Assembly: GCA_950295325.1 (NCBI GenBank)
Contig: OX485805.1
Span: forward strand, 14,927,501 to 14,991,500
DNA: 64,000 nucleotides
Reading direction: 5' to 3'
DNA from: Polytrichum commune
Lineage: Eukaryota > Streptophyta > Polytrichopsida > Polytrichales > Polytrichaceae
Shown: piece by piece, positions 44,041 through 56,700 of the stretch
How the letters are laid out: each line of letters opens with the position of its first letter
How positions within the stretch are numbered: position 1 is the stretch's first letter
Made by a program: the position numbers and the translations under genes
The notes under the pieces: model-generated
What the model was told of the DNA's origin: nothing
Database searches by the model: none
What the model saw: the letters and a program-made list of their open reading frames with translations, nothing else

Positions 44041-44350
44041 TTATTTTTAAAATCAGGATACTTATATTTGAGTGGTATGTGGTTTGCCAACTCCAAAAAT
44101 GGATACCAAAAAGTCACTTGTTTAAAGGAGATTGAACCACATGCTCAACATAGAATAAACATTCTAGGCACAACAACGAGCATGCTTGAGGAGACATGCA
44201 TGATCATTTAATGAGCACAAGAATCATCACTTTGATATTGAATAAGATTATCATATCAGGGAAAGTGATTATGGCCTCAACTCATTTGGATTTGTTGACC
44301 ATCTTGTACTACTTGCGTGTTTCATATCCTAGGACAAGTCAACAATTCGT
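44041..44350 (+). repeat. Dispersed repeat family D, copy 1
   Basis: Aligns with 50700-51055 and 62715-63060 in the same orientation. Shared landmarks: TTGAGTGGTATGTGGTTTGC, AACGGATACCA-like, ATGATCATTTAATGAGCA, CACTTTGATATTGAATAAGA and ACCATCTTGTACTACTTGCG. Noncoding; class unknown. Confidence 0.55.
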
Positions 44351-44830
44351 ATAATACATAGTATCCATTTACACCATAACATCACCCTCCTTAACGTTAC
44401 TCCCTCTCTTACATCCTGAAACCTTAAGGAACGGATGTTCTCAGTTTAGATATCCCTCCTTGTTTTCACACTTCCCTCCCATATATCATGGGTTTTGACA
44501 TTAAAGAAATCAAATCACGCGCTCGCACGCATCACGTTGTCATCATTGTCATTATTATCATTACTACAATGTTGACTTTATGTTATTCCATAATGTCGCA
44601 TGCTACATTATTTCTCTATTATCACGCATCCGTGCTAACACCACTCACCTCCTTAATATCACGTGCACTTTGGTTGCCACAAGCGTGATAGTAGGGAGGT
44701 TAGAGTGCCCCTCAGTCCTTCAACAATTCCCATGATCGGAAACAAAGCGGTGGCTCTTGGGGCTCCGGGTGGCCAGTACTGATTTGTCGAACTTAGATTT
44801 CAACTGACGCTAAGTTAACATGCACTCTAA

Positions 44831-45334
44831 GGGCCACTTCACACACGAGCCAAGAGCCGTGACCGTGAAATTGTGAGAGCCCAAAAGGAAGTGTCCAAAG
44901 CCCGTCCCAACACACCTCCAAAATCATGTAGTGTGGTCACGGACCCTCAAGTGTAGTGTGAAGTCATATGTGACCGAGCCCTCAACCAAATGCTATTTCA
45001 ATGAATTTTTATCCATGCAGGGTCCTCACACATGATAAAAATAGAATAAATCAACGGTTATGAGCATTCGGAGTGCCATGGTCTCCCGGGTTTGTGTTAG
45101 GCCTACCTCCAAGAGACGGTTTTTGAAAATAGTCCATGTGACCATAAACATGATCCATTCGGTGCCATGTAGAAATCCATGTAGACTTTACAACCATCTT
45201 GCATTCACATACTCCGTTGGTCCCTCAAGTGCAGTGTGAAGCAGCGAACTTGGACCGGCTCCGCGTTTTCCACCAACGAGAGTGCTTGAATTGTAATGGT
45301 CACGGGCTCTCAGTCTCGTGTGTGGAAGTGGCCC
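44831..45334 (+). mobile_element. Tourist-like MITE (PIF/Harbinger type), copy 1
   Basis: 504 bp flanked by TAA on both sides. Ends are inverted repeats: left GGGCCACTTCACACACGAGC, complement of right GGGCCACTTCCACACACGAG, continuing to AGAGCC(C)GTGACC. TTA/TAA duplications and GGGCC ends are characteristic of PIF/Harbinger MITEs. No ORF. Confidence 0.88.
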
Positions 45335-45415
45335 TAATATACACCCCTGCAACAAGCTTTTCAACATGCACAGTTACATCCTACACCGCTGATTATCCCA
45401 ATAAGTGCGTGTTAA

Positions 45416-45636
45416 CTTACTATTCAGAGTTACGCAGTGCTATAAACTATTTAACGAGAATGCTCAGTATGATTCACCATGCAAAGATGTTTACAGTATG
45501 TTCTCCTATAATGGTGCCCGAACAACCAATTAAACATTCAACCAATTAAACATGCAATAGATTATACAAATAATCTATTGTAATGATCGAGCTCCAGAGT
45601 AAGACATAAGTGCACTGTGTAACTCCAAATAGTAAT
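45416..45636. repeat. Short MITE with TTACTATTCAGAGTTAC ends
   Basis: Left TTACTATTCAGAGTTACGCA matches the complement of the right end, TTACTATTTGGAGTTACACA. Same end type as 53553-53727 and 27626-27835. Confidence 0.6.
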
Positions 45637-45849
45637 GCACTCTAACTGGGATAAGCAGTGTAGTTCCAAGTGGCCACCCATACAATGGCATCGGCTGCAT
45701 GGAATTTCACTATTAATTGGGCCTGCATGTGGCTCTCTAATATATATAGTTGTTAATCAAGGCTTCACTACCAGTCGACGATCACAAGCCTTCCAATTGC
45801 ATTGGCACAAATATAAGCTTACATTCTGGGCATCCACTACCGCGGTTTA

Positions 45850-46348
45850 GGGCCACTTCACACACAAGCCAAGAGCCGTGACCATGAATTTGTGAGAGCC
45901 CAAAAGAAAGTGTCCAAAGGCCGTCCCAACACACCTCCAAAATCATGTAGTGTGGTCACGGATCTTCAAGTGTAGTGTGAAGTCATATGTGACCATGCTC
46001 TCAACCAAATGCTAATTCAATGCATTTCTATTCGCGCGGGTCCTCACACATGATAAAATAGAATAAATCAACGGGTAGGAGCATTCGGAGTGCCATGGTC
46101 TCCTGGTTTTGTGTTAGGCCTACCTCTATGAGATGGTTTATGAAAATAGTCCAAGTGACAATGAAACATGATCCATTCGATGCCACATAGGAATCCATGT
46201 AGACTTTACATCCATCTTGCATTCACATACTCCGTCAGTCCCTCAAGCATAGTGGGAAGCGAACTTGGACCGGCTCGGCCTTTTCCACCAATGAGAGTGC
46301 TTGAAGTGTCATGGTCACGGGCTGTCGGTCTCGTGTGTGAAGTGGCCC
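45850..46348 (+). mobile_element. Tourist-like MITE, copy 2
   Basis: 499 bp flanked by TTA (45847-45849 and 46349-46351). Very similar to copy 1 in the same orientation. A 3' neighbour fragment of the same end (GGGCCACTTCTCACACACGA) is at about 46586-46620. Confidence 0.88.
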
Positions 46349-47199
46349 TTATATACTGCTGCTTAATAAGGGGCTAGATACAGTATCAGCTTGCGGCCAC
46401 TAGCACTCAGAATTTAGAATCAATTTTCATGAAACATGGCCTGGATCAAATATAGAGCAGGGCTGTCCTAATGAAGCCCTTGTATTTAAAAGAGTCGCAT
46501 GCAGCATCATATTTGTAGTTTGTTTCCGTTTAGTGCTTGTATTTGTACCTTCTAGCTACTCTACTTGTAACTTGGAGTGAGTAAGGGCCACTTCTCACAC
46601 ACGAGCCAAGAGCTGTGAACTTGACAGAAAGACAAAGTATGAGCCACACCGATGCAAACCATAGAGTTAACAAGCTGGAAGCCTTATCGAATGCCCCCCA
46701 AAAGACAGTGTAATTCTGGCAAAAGGGCTAAAAAATGAACACGCTTGCATCGGTCCTCGGTCTCTTTCCTTCATTAAAGATAATTGCAAAAGTGTGCATG
46801 AATGTGTTGACGACTTTTGGAAGATTATGCGCAAACTATATTAAAATACCACACATTCGTAGCGAAGAAGTAGCATTTAGATGCATGAGTGGTTATGGGT
46901 TAACCTAGTGATTGACTATGTGTTCCCCTAAAACTTTACCGCTTCCCAAATTTTTGATAGTTTTCATATTCATGAAAAAAACATTGAAATTTGCATCCGT
47001 CTTAGAAAGAAAATACTCCCCAGCTATATTGCTCCACCCAAACATATGCAAACTCTTTTAGTTTATTGGTTATAGTTGCCTCGACCTTATAGGTTGTTGA
47101 GCTCGCCACCTTGGAAACCACCTCAATGTTTCCAAGGTGATACGCGTGAGCACCTCTCCTATGATAAGAAACATGTGAGGGGCAAGTGGACAACCTTGT

Positions 47200-48245
47200 T
47201 TCACCCCTCTTTCTATTTTAAAATTATTGCCCGGATTGGCGGCGAGGTCGACTCAGGGTGAGGCATTTTCAAATAGTAGTTTGACCCAATAAATGTATTT
47301 CTCGTTGATATTCATCCTTTGCATTATGCTAAAAATGAACCTCCACGACACCTTATCGTAGGCTTTGGAAAAGTCTACTTTTAGAAAGACTGTAGGTTGC
47401 TTAATCTCCTTAGCCCAATGTAAGGTTTCTTGGGTTAAAACTATATTATCCAAGATAAACCGGATTGGGAAGAAGGCCATCTCCTTTGGACTAATCACAT
47501 CCTTAAGTATGGGCTGTAACCTAAGATATAGGGTTTTAGCAAAAACTTGTAACTTGCCATTAAGATTGGCCTCTAAAAATTAAGGCCTTGGAGTCACCTT
47601 CTTTTGGAATAAGGCTAATAAGCCCTTTAGTAACTCCTTTGTGAAAATCTCCATTTTCTACTCCCCTTACGTAGCATTTGGTAAAAATCGGGCTCTATAG
47701 TTGGCCAAATCGTTGGAAAGAACTCTATTGGCATCCCGTTGTGCTCAAATGCTTTTCCTTTAGCCATTGGGAGGAGCTGACGAATAAGATCTCCGGACAA
47801 AGGCACCACCTTTTGGACACCGACACACATACTACCCAACTTGGACAATGGATTGGGTTCTACGTCGACGGTGAAGATGACCCAACCTTTGTTATCTGAT
47901 GTATCACCGATTTTGCACCCTTGTGCATGCAACATTAGTAGCTCCTTTGTGAAAATCTCCATTTTCTACTCCCCTTACGTAGCATTTGGTAAAAATCGGG
48001 ATCTATAGTTGGCCAAATCGTTGGAAAGAACTCTATTGGCATCCCGTTGTGCTCAAACGCTTTTCCTTTAGCCATTGGGAGGAGCTGACGAATAAGATCT
48101 CCGGACAATGGCACCACCTTTTGGACACCGACGCACATACTACCCAACTTGGACAATGGATTGGGTTCTACGTCGACGGTGAAGATGACCCAACCTTTGT
48201 TATCTGATGTATCACCGATTTTGCACCCTTGTGCATGCAACATTA
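47200..48245 (-). pseudogene. LINE (L1-type) reverse transcriptase fragment, inverted part
   Basis: On the minus strand: RQLLPMAKGKAFEHNGMPIEFF, typical of the start of non-LTR RT, then RFILDNIVLTQETLHWAKEI and FLKVDFSKAYDKVSWRF, followed by YIYWVKLLFENA. The frame is broken several times. Part is present twice because of a 308-bp tandem duplication. It faces away from the C-terminal LINE part at 48280-49375. Confidence 0.8.
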
Positions 48246-48249
48246 TAAT
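47634..48249. repeat. 308-bp tandem duplication within the LINE fragment
   Basis: 47634-47941 and 47942-48249 are nearly identical direct copies, both starting CTCCTTTGTGAAAATCTCC. Only a handful of differences are visible, so the duplication is far younger than the LINE's coding decay. Confidence 0.9.
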
Positions 48250-48279
48250 CTCAGTACAATGCTTTACAGTTGGCACCCA

Positions 48280-49375
48280 CTCACTATGCCTTAGGGAATG
48301 GGAACACCCTCTCGAGGAGATGGCGAGTTTCTTGCATGAGGTCAAAATTATTCACACTGATAGAAGACCTAAAAAGGATGGGGAAAAAGAGGAAGTAATT
48401 TTCTTCTATGGCAAAGTGGCCACCCTCAATTGGGATCCGGACTATTGGCGATGGATTAATGGAGGTCATTTTCTTAATTACACCACTAAGAATGGCCGAG
48501 AGTCTATCATTAATAGGAACCCAAGTACCACTGGTGCGGCAGATAAATGGCACGGCCACCTCCCGGGTAACTATAGGTTCTACTGGTCGCAGGTTTGGGC
48601 CGCGTTCATGTGGTCAATTTGGCACAAAGTTGTTGTTAGTGAGTGGAGGGCTCACATTGCATCGGCTTCAATTTCCAAGCAATGTGTTTTTCGCCTCCCT
48701 TACACGAGCAAGTCAGTAAAACATAAATTTTGGGATTGCATTCAAGCTAGGAGGGTGTGGAGATTGGCCACGTTTATTATGCATGAACTTTGCAGGGTTA
48801 GAATTGGCAATTATGATAGCTTCAATCGGAAGCAAGCATTATTTGGGGGAAGGGTTGCAAAAAATACACCAAACTGATTAAAATTGGCACCTCCTTAGGG
48901 GCATTACACTTTGGACCATTTGGATCAAATGTAATGACAAAGTGTTCAATCATGAACAATGGCATGAGTCTAAGGTCAAGCACCGGATTTGGGTTAACTC
49001 ATCATTTACGCAAAAGCGGTTGAAATCGGGTGATTCAACAAATCAAGATGAGCAGTTTTTCTGCAGTGGCCATGCTCCAAGGTTTTGACAAAACTTGGGG
49101 TTGTAGGAGGCACAACTTACATATTGAGTGGAACTGGAAAGGCAACGTAGATAAGTGGACAAGCCCTCTATTGGAGGTTGTCATGGTGGCTTGGGGGTTG
49201 TCCTTGGTGGATCCGGTGGGTTGTCCTTGGTGGTGGTCAGTTATTGTTACTTTTTACGTGGCAGTGTTTCACGCCCGAGGGGCCCTGCCTCCCCTCGGTG
49301 TGGACGCGTTTTCTTGGTTTTAATTCATTTTGGCGTTGGTTGTATTGACCTTCTGTCTCATAAATAAATAAATAA
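48280..49375 (+). pseudogene. LINE C-terminal part and 3' end
   Basis: The plus-strand frame 48149-48877 contains a zf-RVT-like region (FMWSIWHKVVVSEWRAHIAS, then KQCVFRLPYTSKSVKHKFWD with Cys/His ligands), the usual C-terminus of plant L1 ORF2. It continues broken to about 49130, then a GC-richer 3' untranslated part and an (AAAT)n tail, CATAAATAAATAAATAATAA, at about 49358-49376. Its orientation is opposite to the RT fragment to its left. Confidence 0.75.
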
Positions 49376-49376
49376 T

Positions 49377-52300
49377 AATATACACACTACAACATGGCAT
49401 AAGTATATATGTATATAAGGAAAGGGGGGGGGGGTAAATAAGGTGGGCGGAACCATATCGTTGGAGGTAGAATGGGTGCTCATGTTCTTAGATTATACTT
49501 ATCGCACAGAACGACACTCCGCAGTATTGATACGCAAATGCATAACAACATCACTGTCCGGGGAGAACTGGCGGTTACTAGTTACATAATCATGAACCGG
49601 TTGAGTTTGGGAAATAAGCTTTTGAAGTTGTAGACTTCAAGAGAATTACCGATCATTTTAGAAGAATCTATAGAACAATATACCTCAATTGAATGAAACC
49701 AAAACCGGAAGATGATGTCAACATGTAACGGGTTGGATTTAGAATCAGTAGCTAGGATCTTGACCGACGATATATATATATATATGCCCAAAAACTTCCC
49801 AGGCACCAAACAACATCATAAAGCACCAAGTCATGTACTGAAAGTCTGAAACATTTGGCCGTACTACCTCATCTGCTAGTCATCCCCAGTACATTACTAA
49901 GTATGTACCCAACTCACAAGGTCAGATTGATTTCATTCTTGGCATCAATAACCGATTGATTCTAAAGTATGCAAACTGATTGATACTAAATTATGCAAAC
50001 TGTTTGATTCTAAACTATGCAAACTGTTTGATTCTAAATTATGCAAACATGTGATTAAGTTGCTCGAGCTTGGATCGTCGCTGCGATTTCCAAATGTCAT
50101 TACGATACGATATTCGGGGCTGGCCACTACTGTTGTTGGACTCATTGGCAAGAGCTGCACCGAAAAGTGATCAGGCAAAGAGCGTTTTTTTAATGCCTGA
50201 ACAAATAACTATGAGATGTTAATGGGTTCATTCATTTTTTTATATATTGAGATGCGAGTCTGCTCGGTGGGCGGGCTAGTGTGCCAAACAAAGAGGAAAA
50301 GTGGGAGGCTTCAGTGCCTATTATAAGGAGCTAATTTAGCAACCCCCAACCCTCGAGAATATAAAGAATTTCGTGAGGCTCGCAAACAGCGGGAAGCAAG
50401 CAAGCAGGCACTTAATTCGAAGGCCAGGGTTTTCAAGTCTCATGCACGGAGCCCAACTGTAAAAAAAATAAAAAAAAAGCGACACTCGACAAGCACACTT
50501 TTGGAACGGTGCAGTTCCGCACTTTAAAACAAGTAGTTCACTTCTTTGGCCTACAGTTTGGCCACATCCGAGAGGTGAGGGAAGGAATATGGTAATATTT
50601 CTATAAAAGGGGAAAGAGAGGCCACGATCGTATTCGAATTTTGGTCTAGAAGGGAACTTGGTTCCTTTTCTAGAATCAAGATAGACAGCCCCTTATCAGG
50701 TTACTTTTTTCTTATTACGGCACCTATATATGTGTTGAGTGGTAGTGGTTCGATGTCCCCCCAAGAACGGATACTACCAAGACACGTGTTAGAAAGAGAT
50801 TGGACTGGGTGCTCAAAATATGGTAAGTATTCTTGGTTTTATACTCAAACATAATTGAGGAGGGGGGGTATATGACCCATTTGTTGAGCATGGGAATATT
50901 CACTTTGAAGATGAATGAGATATTCGCATAAGTTCCAAAAGTTATGAGGAAAGTGGATGTAGCCTTGATATGGGTTTGCTAGCCATCTCGTGTTGCTCGT
51001 GTGTTTCATATTTTGGGAGAAGTGGGTTAGTCACAAAAATGAGCATTTAGTACTCGATTTCCTTAGTTAAACCTACTCCCTTCTCTTGATATGCTTCAAA
51101 TTCAAATTGAACTTGTATCAAAGTGCTTCCATCTAAGATTATTTCTAGGGAAGAGAGCAAACTCTCCCCACTTGATATTGCGAATGATTGATACCCTCCG
51201 AACATCTTCATAACATTATTCAGCTACATGGTTGTGTTCCATTCTATGTTTAGCATTTGACATGAACCTTCACTACCTTACCTCCATGGGGGGAAAAAAC
51301 TTAAAGCACAAGAAGGATCTGACATTGTTACGAGTTATGAATAGTGGCAATATGAATAGTGTTGGTATTTTCAGTGACAGTGTTCCCGTGAACAATATGT
51401 TTAGTTAACTATACCGGGACGAGTGGTGTTTCTTGTAAATAGTTCAGGGAGTATAACTCCACCCAAATTCCCAAGTGTCAACCTGAATGTATGAATAACA
51501 AACAAATATTATTACTTTGTTCGAGGGGGGGGGGCACATGATATAATTGACACATCCCAAGGTCACGGAGCCGACCCACATAGCTGAATAGCGTTATGTT
51601 GGTGGAGCTTATAAATTTGAATGGTTTTGTGTGCTTTTGTAAGACGTGTTTTCCAATAGTGAAAGTAAAAAACTATATTAAAAACTCCGTCGTGATATTG
51701 GCAGCCGGGATGCCTACTAACCACACTAAACTACGAGAACAACTCCCTTCGCATTGGCGCTGCAAGCAGGGTTGGCGTGAACCAACCCGTACACCGGTTC
51801 CTTGGAGGCAAGGGTTTAGGCATCCAACAAGGAACAAGTGTATGGGTTGGTTCCCCCAGATCTGCAAGCAGGCTGTCAAAGGGAAAAGGAGTTGGACACC
51901 ATTCACTTGGGTAACTTCTTTCTCGTGCGATAGTGTCTACTCTCGAAAGGGAGGAGTAGATCTTTACCTCCATACCTTTGTCCTGTGGACATTGGATTGG
52001 AGGAGGATCGAACATACACTCCATTCACGTCGGTCTCCTCCGGAGACTGAAGTTTTTCTTCTTCTTTCTCGTGCGAGGTGGATTTGGAAAAACTCTTTTA
52101 GCCGCCAATGAGGACCCTTCCTCCATTGCCACATGTGGTGCAAAATAAGCAGCGAGTCGGCCTCAAGAACAATGAGGCCCTTAAGCTCACTGTCAAGTTC
52201 CAATGCGCACTGAACTAACTTATATGGGTGCATTGGAATGTGAGAATGGCGACAATCGAATTGGAATTGGAAGAGGGGTAGGCGGCTCATGTGGTCGGCA

Positions 52301-52714
52301 AGAAACGGTTTTAATAGCGCCTGCTTTTCAACAAGGCCTGGTACTGGATCCAAACCCGGATCCCATGAGCCCATGCATTGGTGAAGGTGCGGGAGAATTT
52401 AGAGCGCCAAAGTGGATCGACGCCAAAAATCTGCACAAGTTAGCACACTCGATCCGAAGGGCCTCGGAAGCGGGGATCCATTCACACAAAATCTCGACGT
52501 TTCTTCGGATTTCGGGGCCGGACATCGATCGGTGTGCTTGATTTGCAGTTCGAATCATCGCATCCTCACATGCTGCATGATTTGCAAAGAGATGGTTGAA
52601 ATAGTGTGTGTGAGAGGCTCTCATTCATCTACCAAGATTGCCCTGAAATAGTATGCGGCCTGGAGATGACGTTTATGAAATTGATTTGAATTAGTTTCTT
52701 AAAACCCTGGTTTA
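49377..52714. other. No gene recognised; repeat D copy 2 and homopolymers
   Basis: 50700-51055 is a second copy of repeat family D (TTGAGTGGTAGTGGTTCG, CACTTTGAAGATGAATGAGA, AGCCATCTCGTGTTGCTCG). G runs occur near 49422-49432 and 51525-51533. A 171-codon ORF at 51596-52111 overlaps opposite-strand ORFs of similar size and resembles nothing known. Confidence 0.45.
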
Positions 52715-53217
52715 GAGCCACTTCACACATGAGACTGAGAGCCCGTGACCATTGCACTTCTAGCACTCTGATTGGTGGAAAAGGCGGAGCTGGTCCAAGT
52801 TCGCTGCCTCACACTGCGCTTGAGGGACCGATGGAGTATGTGAATGCAAGACGGATGTATAGTCTTCATGGATTCCCACGTGGCATTGAATGGATCATGT
52901 TTCATGGTCACTTGGACTATTCTCAAAAATCATCTCTTGGAGGTAGGCCTAACACAATACCGGGAGACCATGGCACTCTGAATGCTCACAACCATTGATT
53001 TATTCTATTTTATCATGTGTGAAGACCCGCATGAATGGAAATTTCGTTGAAATAGCATTTGGTTGAGGGACCGGTCACATATGACTTCACACTACACTTG
53101 AGGGTCCATGACCACACTACATGCTTTTGGAGGTGCCTTGGGACGGCCTTTGGACACTTTCTTTTGGGCTCTCACATTCTCATGGTCACGGCTCTTGGCT
53201 CATGTGCGAAGTGGCCC
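52715..53217 (-). mobile_element. Tourist-like MITE, copy 3, inverted
   Basis: 503 bp flanked by TTA (52712-52714 and 53218-53220), opposite orientation to copies 1 and 2. It carries the same subterminal words (GAGAGCCCGTGACC, CCATGTTTCATGGT-like interior). A partial relative is at about 54292-54450. Confidence 0.88.
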
Positions 53218-53552
53218 TTAGTCAAGTGGGGCGTAATAGAGATGGATTAATTGACCATAAATTTATTAGAGGGCATGTGGTTTGGCATAGATGGATGAGG
53301 GGTAAGCTCACATGCTTGCAACAATTTCCTCTCCCAGAGCGGTCAATCTCACAAATATCCAAACCGGTCTTTCAAATCACATCAGTGATGGATTTTGTTA
53401 TAGTCTACATTCTCTTCATTTTCTAGGCTGCTTGTAAAGACCTTTATTACATTGAGCAGTGGCTTTGGCATCCTGTAAGTTAAAACAATTACAATACCTT
53501 CAAAAGAGAGTTTGTCTATCTATTTATCTACCTGCAATAAATATCATATATA

Positions 53553-53752
53553 CTGTCACTTACTATTCAGAGTTACACCTATATCTTTTACTATCAATGT
53601 TTGTTTTTACCTAGTAAAGATGTTCGTGTTGTATAATGTCCAAACAACCAATTTGACCTTTGTTGGTAAAAAAAAATGAGATGTTCAATAATTAATTATA
53701 GCGTTGCATAATTTGAAATAGTAATTGACACTAAATATCATATTTAGTGTCA
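53553..53752. repeat. Short MITE next to a perfect TATTTAGTG palindrome
   Basis: Homologous to 27626-27835. At 53726-53752 it is followed by TGACACTAAATAT, C, ATATTTAGTGTCA, a perfect 27-bp palindrome. Confidence 0.65.
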
Positions 53753-53759
53753 TTTAATT

Positions 53760-56700
53760 TTGATTCCGGTTCTAGTCGTATGAAAGATTTTGCTGCAATG
53801 TAAGGAGTGGAACGTTTATCTTGCTCACTTTTCAAGAGTTTTCCTATAAATTAACTTCTATCATCAAAATATTCTCGAAGATGAGTGTGCGGTATCACTT
53901 AAAAAAATATGATTGAAAGGAAGTTGAGGGCTTTCAAAATTTAATGGTATAATCCTTCATATTGTTTTACCTCACATAGGAGGATATATGAAAAAAGTCC
54001 ATACAAAAATTTTTATGTGTACAAATGAAGCGTTGAAAAGTGCTTATATGGACTTCACCAACTTATTGGAGGAAATCAATTATATGGTTGTGATCACTCA
54101 ACTGATATCAACAAGTTTGTTACAAAACAAAAATGACAATCTAACCTTGCAACCTACATTTTGAAGCAAATGAATAATGTGTGTTACTATTATGTGCAAA
54201 AAACTTGGGCCTCTAGGGATCAAAAATTAATGTTGCTAGTTTATGCCAACAATGAAACATCTTGGCTTTATGCACAGCCCCCCAATGAAGTTGGGCCCAC
54301 TTTACACATGAGCCAAGGGATGTGACCATGATACCTTCGAAGCCCTCTAAAACTTCCTAAACAATCCGAGTCACAACTTTAAAGTCAAATCTTACAGTGT
54401 GGGCATGGGCCCTCAAGTATAATGTAAACCTAGATGCGAAATTCTACCCTTTAATACTATCCACCTCATTTGGTGCCCTATTACTTGGAGCTCATTTTGC
54501 ATGAAAGGTTGTGAGATTTTGCATTGGCATGGTTGGTACATGGTTTGCATTTAGCCTTATCTCAAAAAGGGGAACCTTGAGATACTTCCAAGAGACCATA
54601 CAAGATTGTACGCTTGATGGCAAGTAGGACACTCTATGTGGCTTTACTACTATATTCCTCTTGCATAATTCCCAACTCACATATTTCATTTGCATTGTAG
54701 CTTCCGTTGTCTTTCTTTCAAAAAAATTGAGCATTCGTACCATCCTCTATATCTCGATGGGTCCCATTCATAGTGGTCATTGGGAGCTAACTCCCTCAAC
54801 CCCATGAACACGCAAACCTCTTGGTCACATCACCTTATCCAACTTGATCTCAACTGTGACGTTGAACATTTGAAATGTTGATAAGATTTTTGTTTTCCTT
54901 CTAGAGAGTCTCACATACCTAGTCTTCTTCATATCCTCCCTAATGACACGTGTCATAACATTACACAACTCCTTGGTTATGTTCAAAGTGACCATGTATC
55001 ACATGAGCATAATTCTTCTTTAATTCCGGGATACCTTGTTTACGGGGCACACTCAAGCTATGTCTTCTGAACTTTTCGACAAATGACTATAAATTATCAT
55101 AGTTTAAAAAAAATCACAACCCCTTTCTTTAATGGGAGACCATCATATAGTTGCTTAGTAATGTTATGGTCATGGCGATGAATACTAACCTTCTAAGAGG
55201 TTGTGGGAAACCTCTGGCCCAATGCTCCACTCTAGTGGGCAGTGGATATGCCCTTAAGGGTTGGTTTAGACTACGGTGAAGAAGTGCATTGGTCAGTCAA
55301 GAATTTCAACCAAGACGAGACGAGACAACAATTGGTATGGTGGACAAGATGGGGGGAAAAGAAGAAAAAAAAAAAAAAAAAAAAGAAAAAGCCTCAAGTT
55401 GGAGTCGTCCGAAGGCCAAGTTTCTTGTTTGACAGTTTGGGGTTGCTCAAGAAACTCGACTCTATGAGTACTCCTGTAGCCAAAAGTAATACCATGTGAA
55501 CAACCATGTCAATTTCTCATTCATGCCTAAAATTTTCCACTGGAGAAGTTATGATTGTAGTGAAAACACCGGCCGATGAAGAACGCATTTCATAGCCAAT
55601 CATATTGCTTCATTCCCCTAAAATTCTTGACCAGCACACTTCTTCATTGTAGTCTAAATTGGCCCTTAGCGTAAAGCAAACCCAAAAGCAAATGTGTGCT
55701 GGAAAGGGATGTCCTCAGTCCCGGCGGGGGATGGGCCGCAAATATTTAGACTGGCCTCACCTTTTCCACCATTGAGAGTGTATACTATTCAATGATCAAC
55801 AGCTTTGAATGTTCTTTATAAAATGGCCGAGTGATGAGTTGACAATGCATTTTATTACGGTTTCCTTATAGGGTCATGAATTTTCCTGCTTTGCACAACT
55901 TCAAGAGCTTTTACCGTTGTCATTGTTACATTCATCTAACATGTTTGATGAATAAGTACTAACAAAGATCCATAATATGAAAAACTTTGTCCGTGCCAAG
56001 CATCCAAGCTTCACAGAGAGACAACCTATTGACCTCAGTGGAGATGCTACAAACCTTTAAAAAAGAAAAGAAAGCAATGAAAGCAAAGAAGTGCAAAGAA
56101 GAGCAAATTTATCATGGATGCCACATTTCTTGAGATTTTCACACACTTAATAACTGTGAGTAAGGTATGTGGGTCTTATGTGGTTTCTCATTAATCATAC
56201 AACAAAGGTAGAAAAATGGAAAACGGTGAAAATTAGTTGATTTGCATAGAAAATACCTATCTGTTTTGTACACTTTCCAGCATCTATTTGTTGGAAAATG
56301 CAAAGCAAATAGGTGCAAATTTGTGTAATAATTTTCAAAGAGGGAATAGAGGAAATGATAAGTTCTTTCATAATTTGATTCCATGTAATTGATTAGTTAC
56401 ATAATCTCAAGCTAGTAAGAAAGTCAAAACTCTGACTTATACAGTAGAGTCTCCCTAATTTGAGCATCAAAATATCTTACTATGCATGTGAATGCATAAA
56501 AAAAAGGTTAACTCAATGGCACCCAAAAGTGATCCCAAGTGATGTGAGACATGACCTATCTGGCTTATCACTGCATCCTTTTCCGGCCACCACTTTTACA
56601 ATAAGTTATTTTGGATCCACACAATAATCATTCTACTTCTAGCCTAGTGCACCAATAGTGGTCATTCTCTGTTCTTTGTTTTCCATTTTCCTACCTTATA

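Noticed and set aside
51596-52624. Protein gene near 52 kb (171-codon ORF and neighbours)
   Set aside because: Overlapping ORFs on both strands with no recognisable motif and no conserved start context; likely chance in a locally GC-richer stretch.
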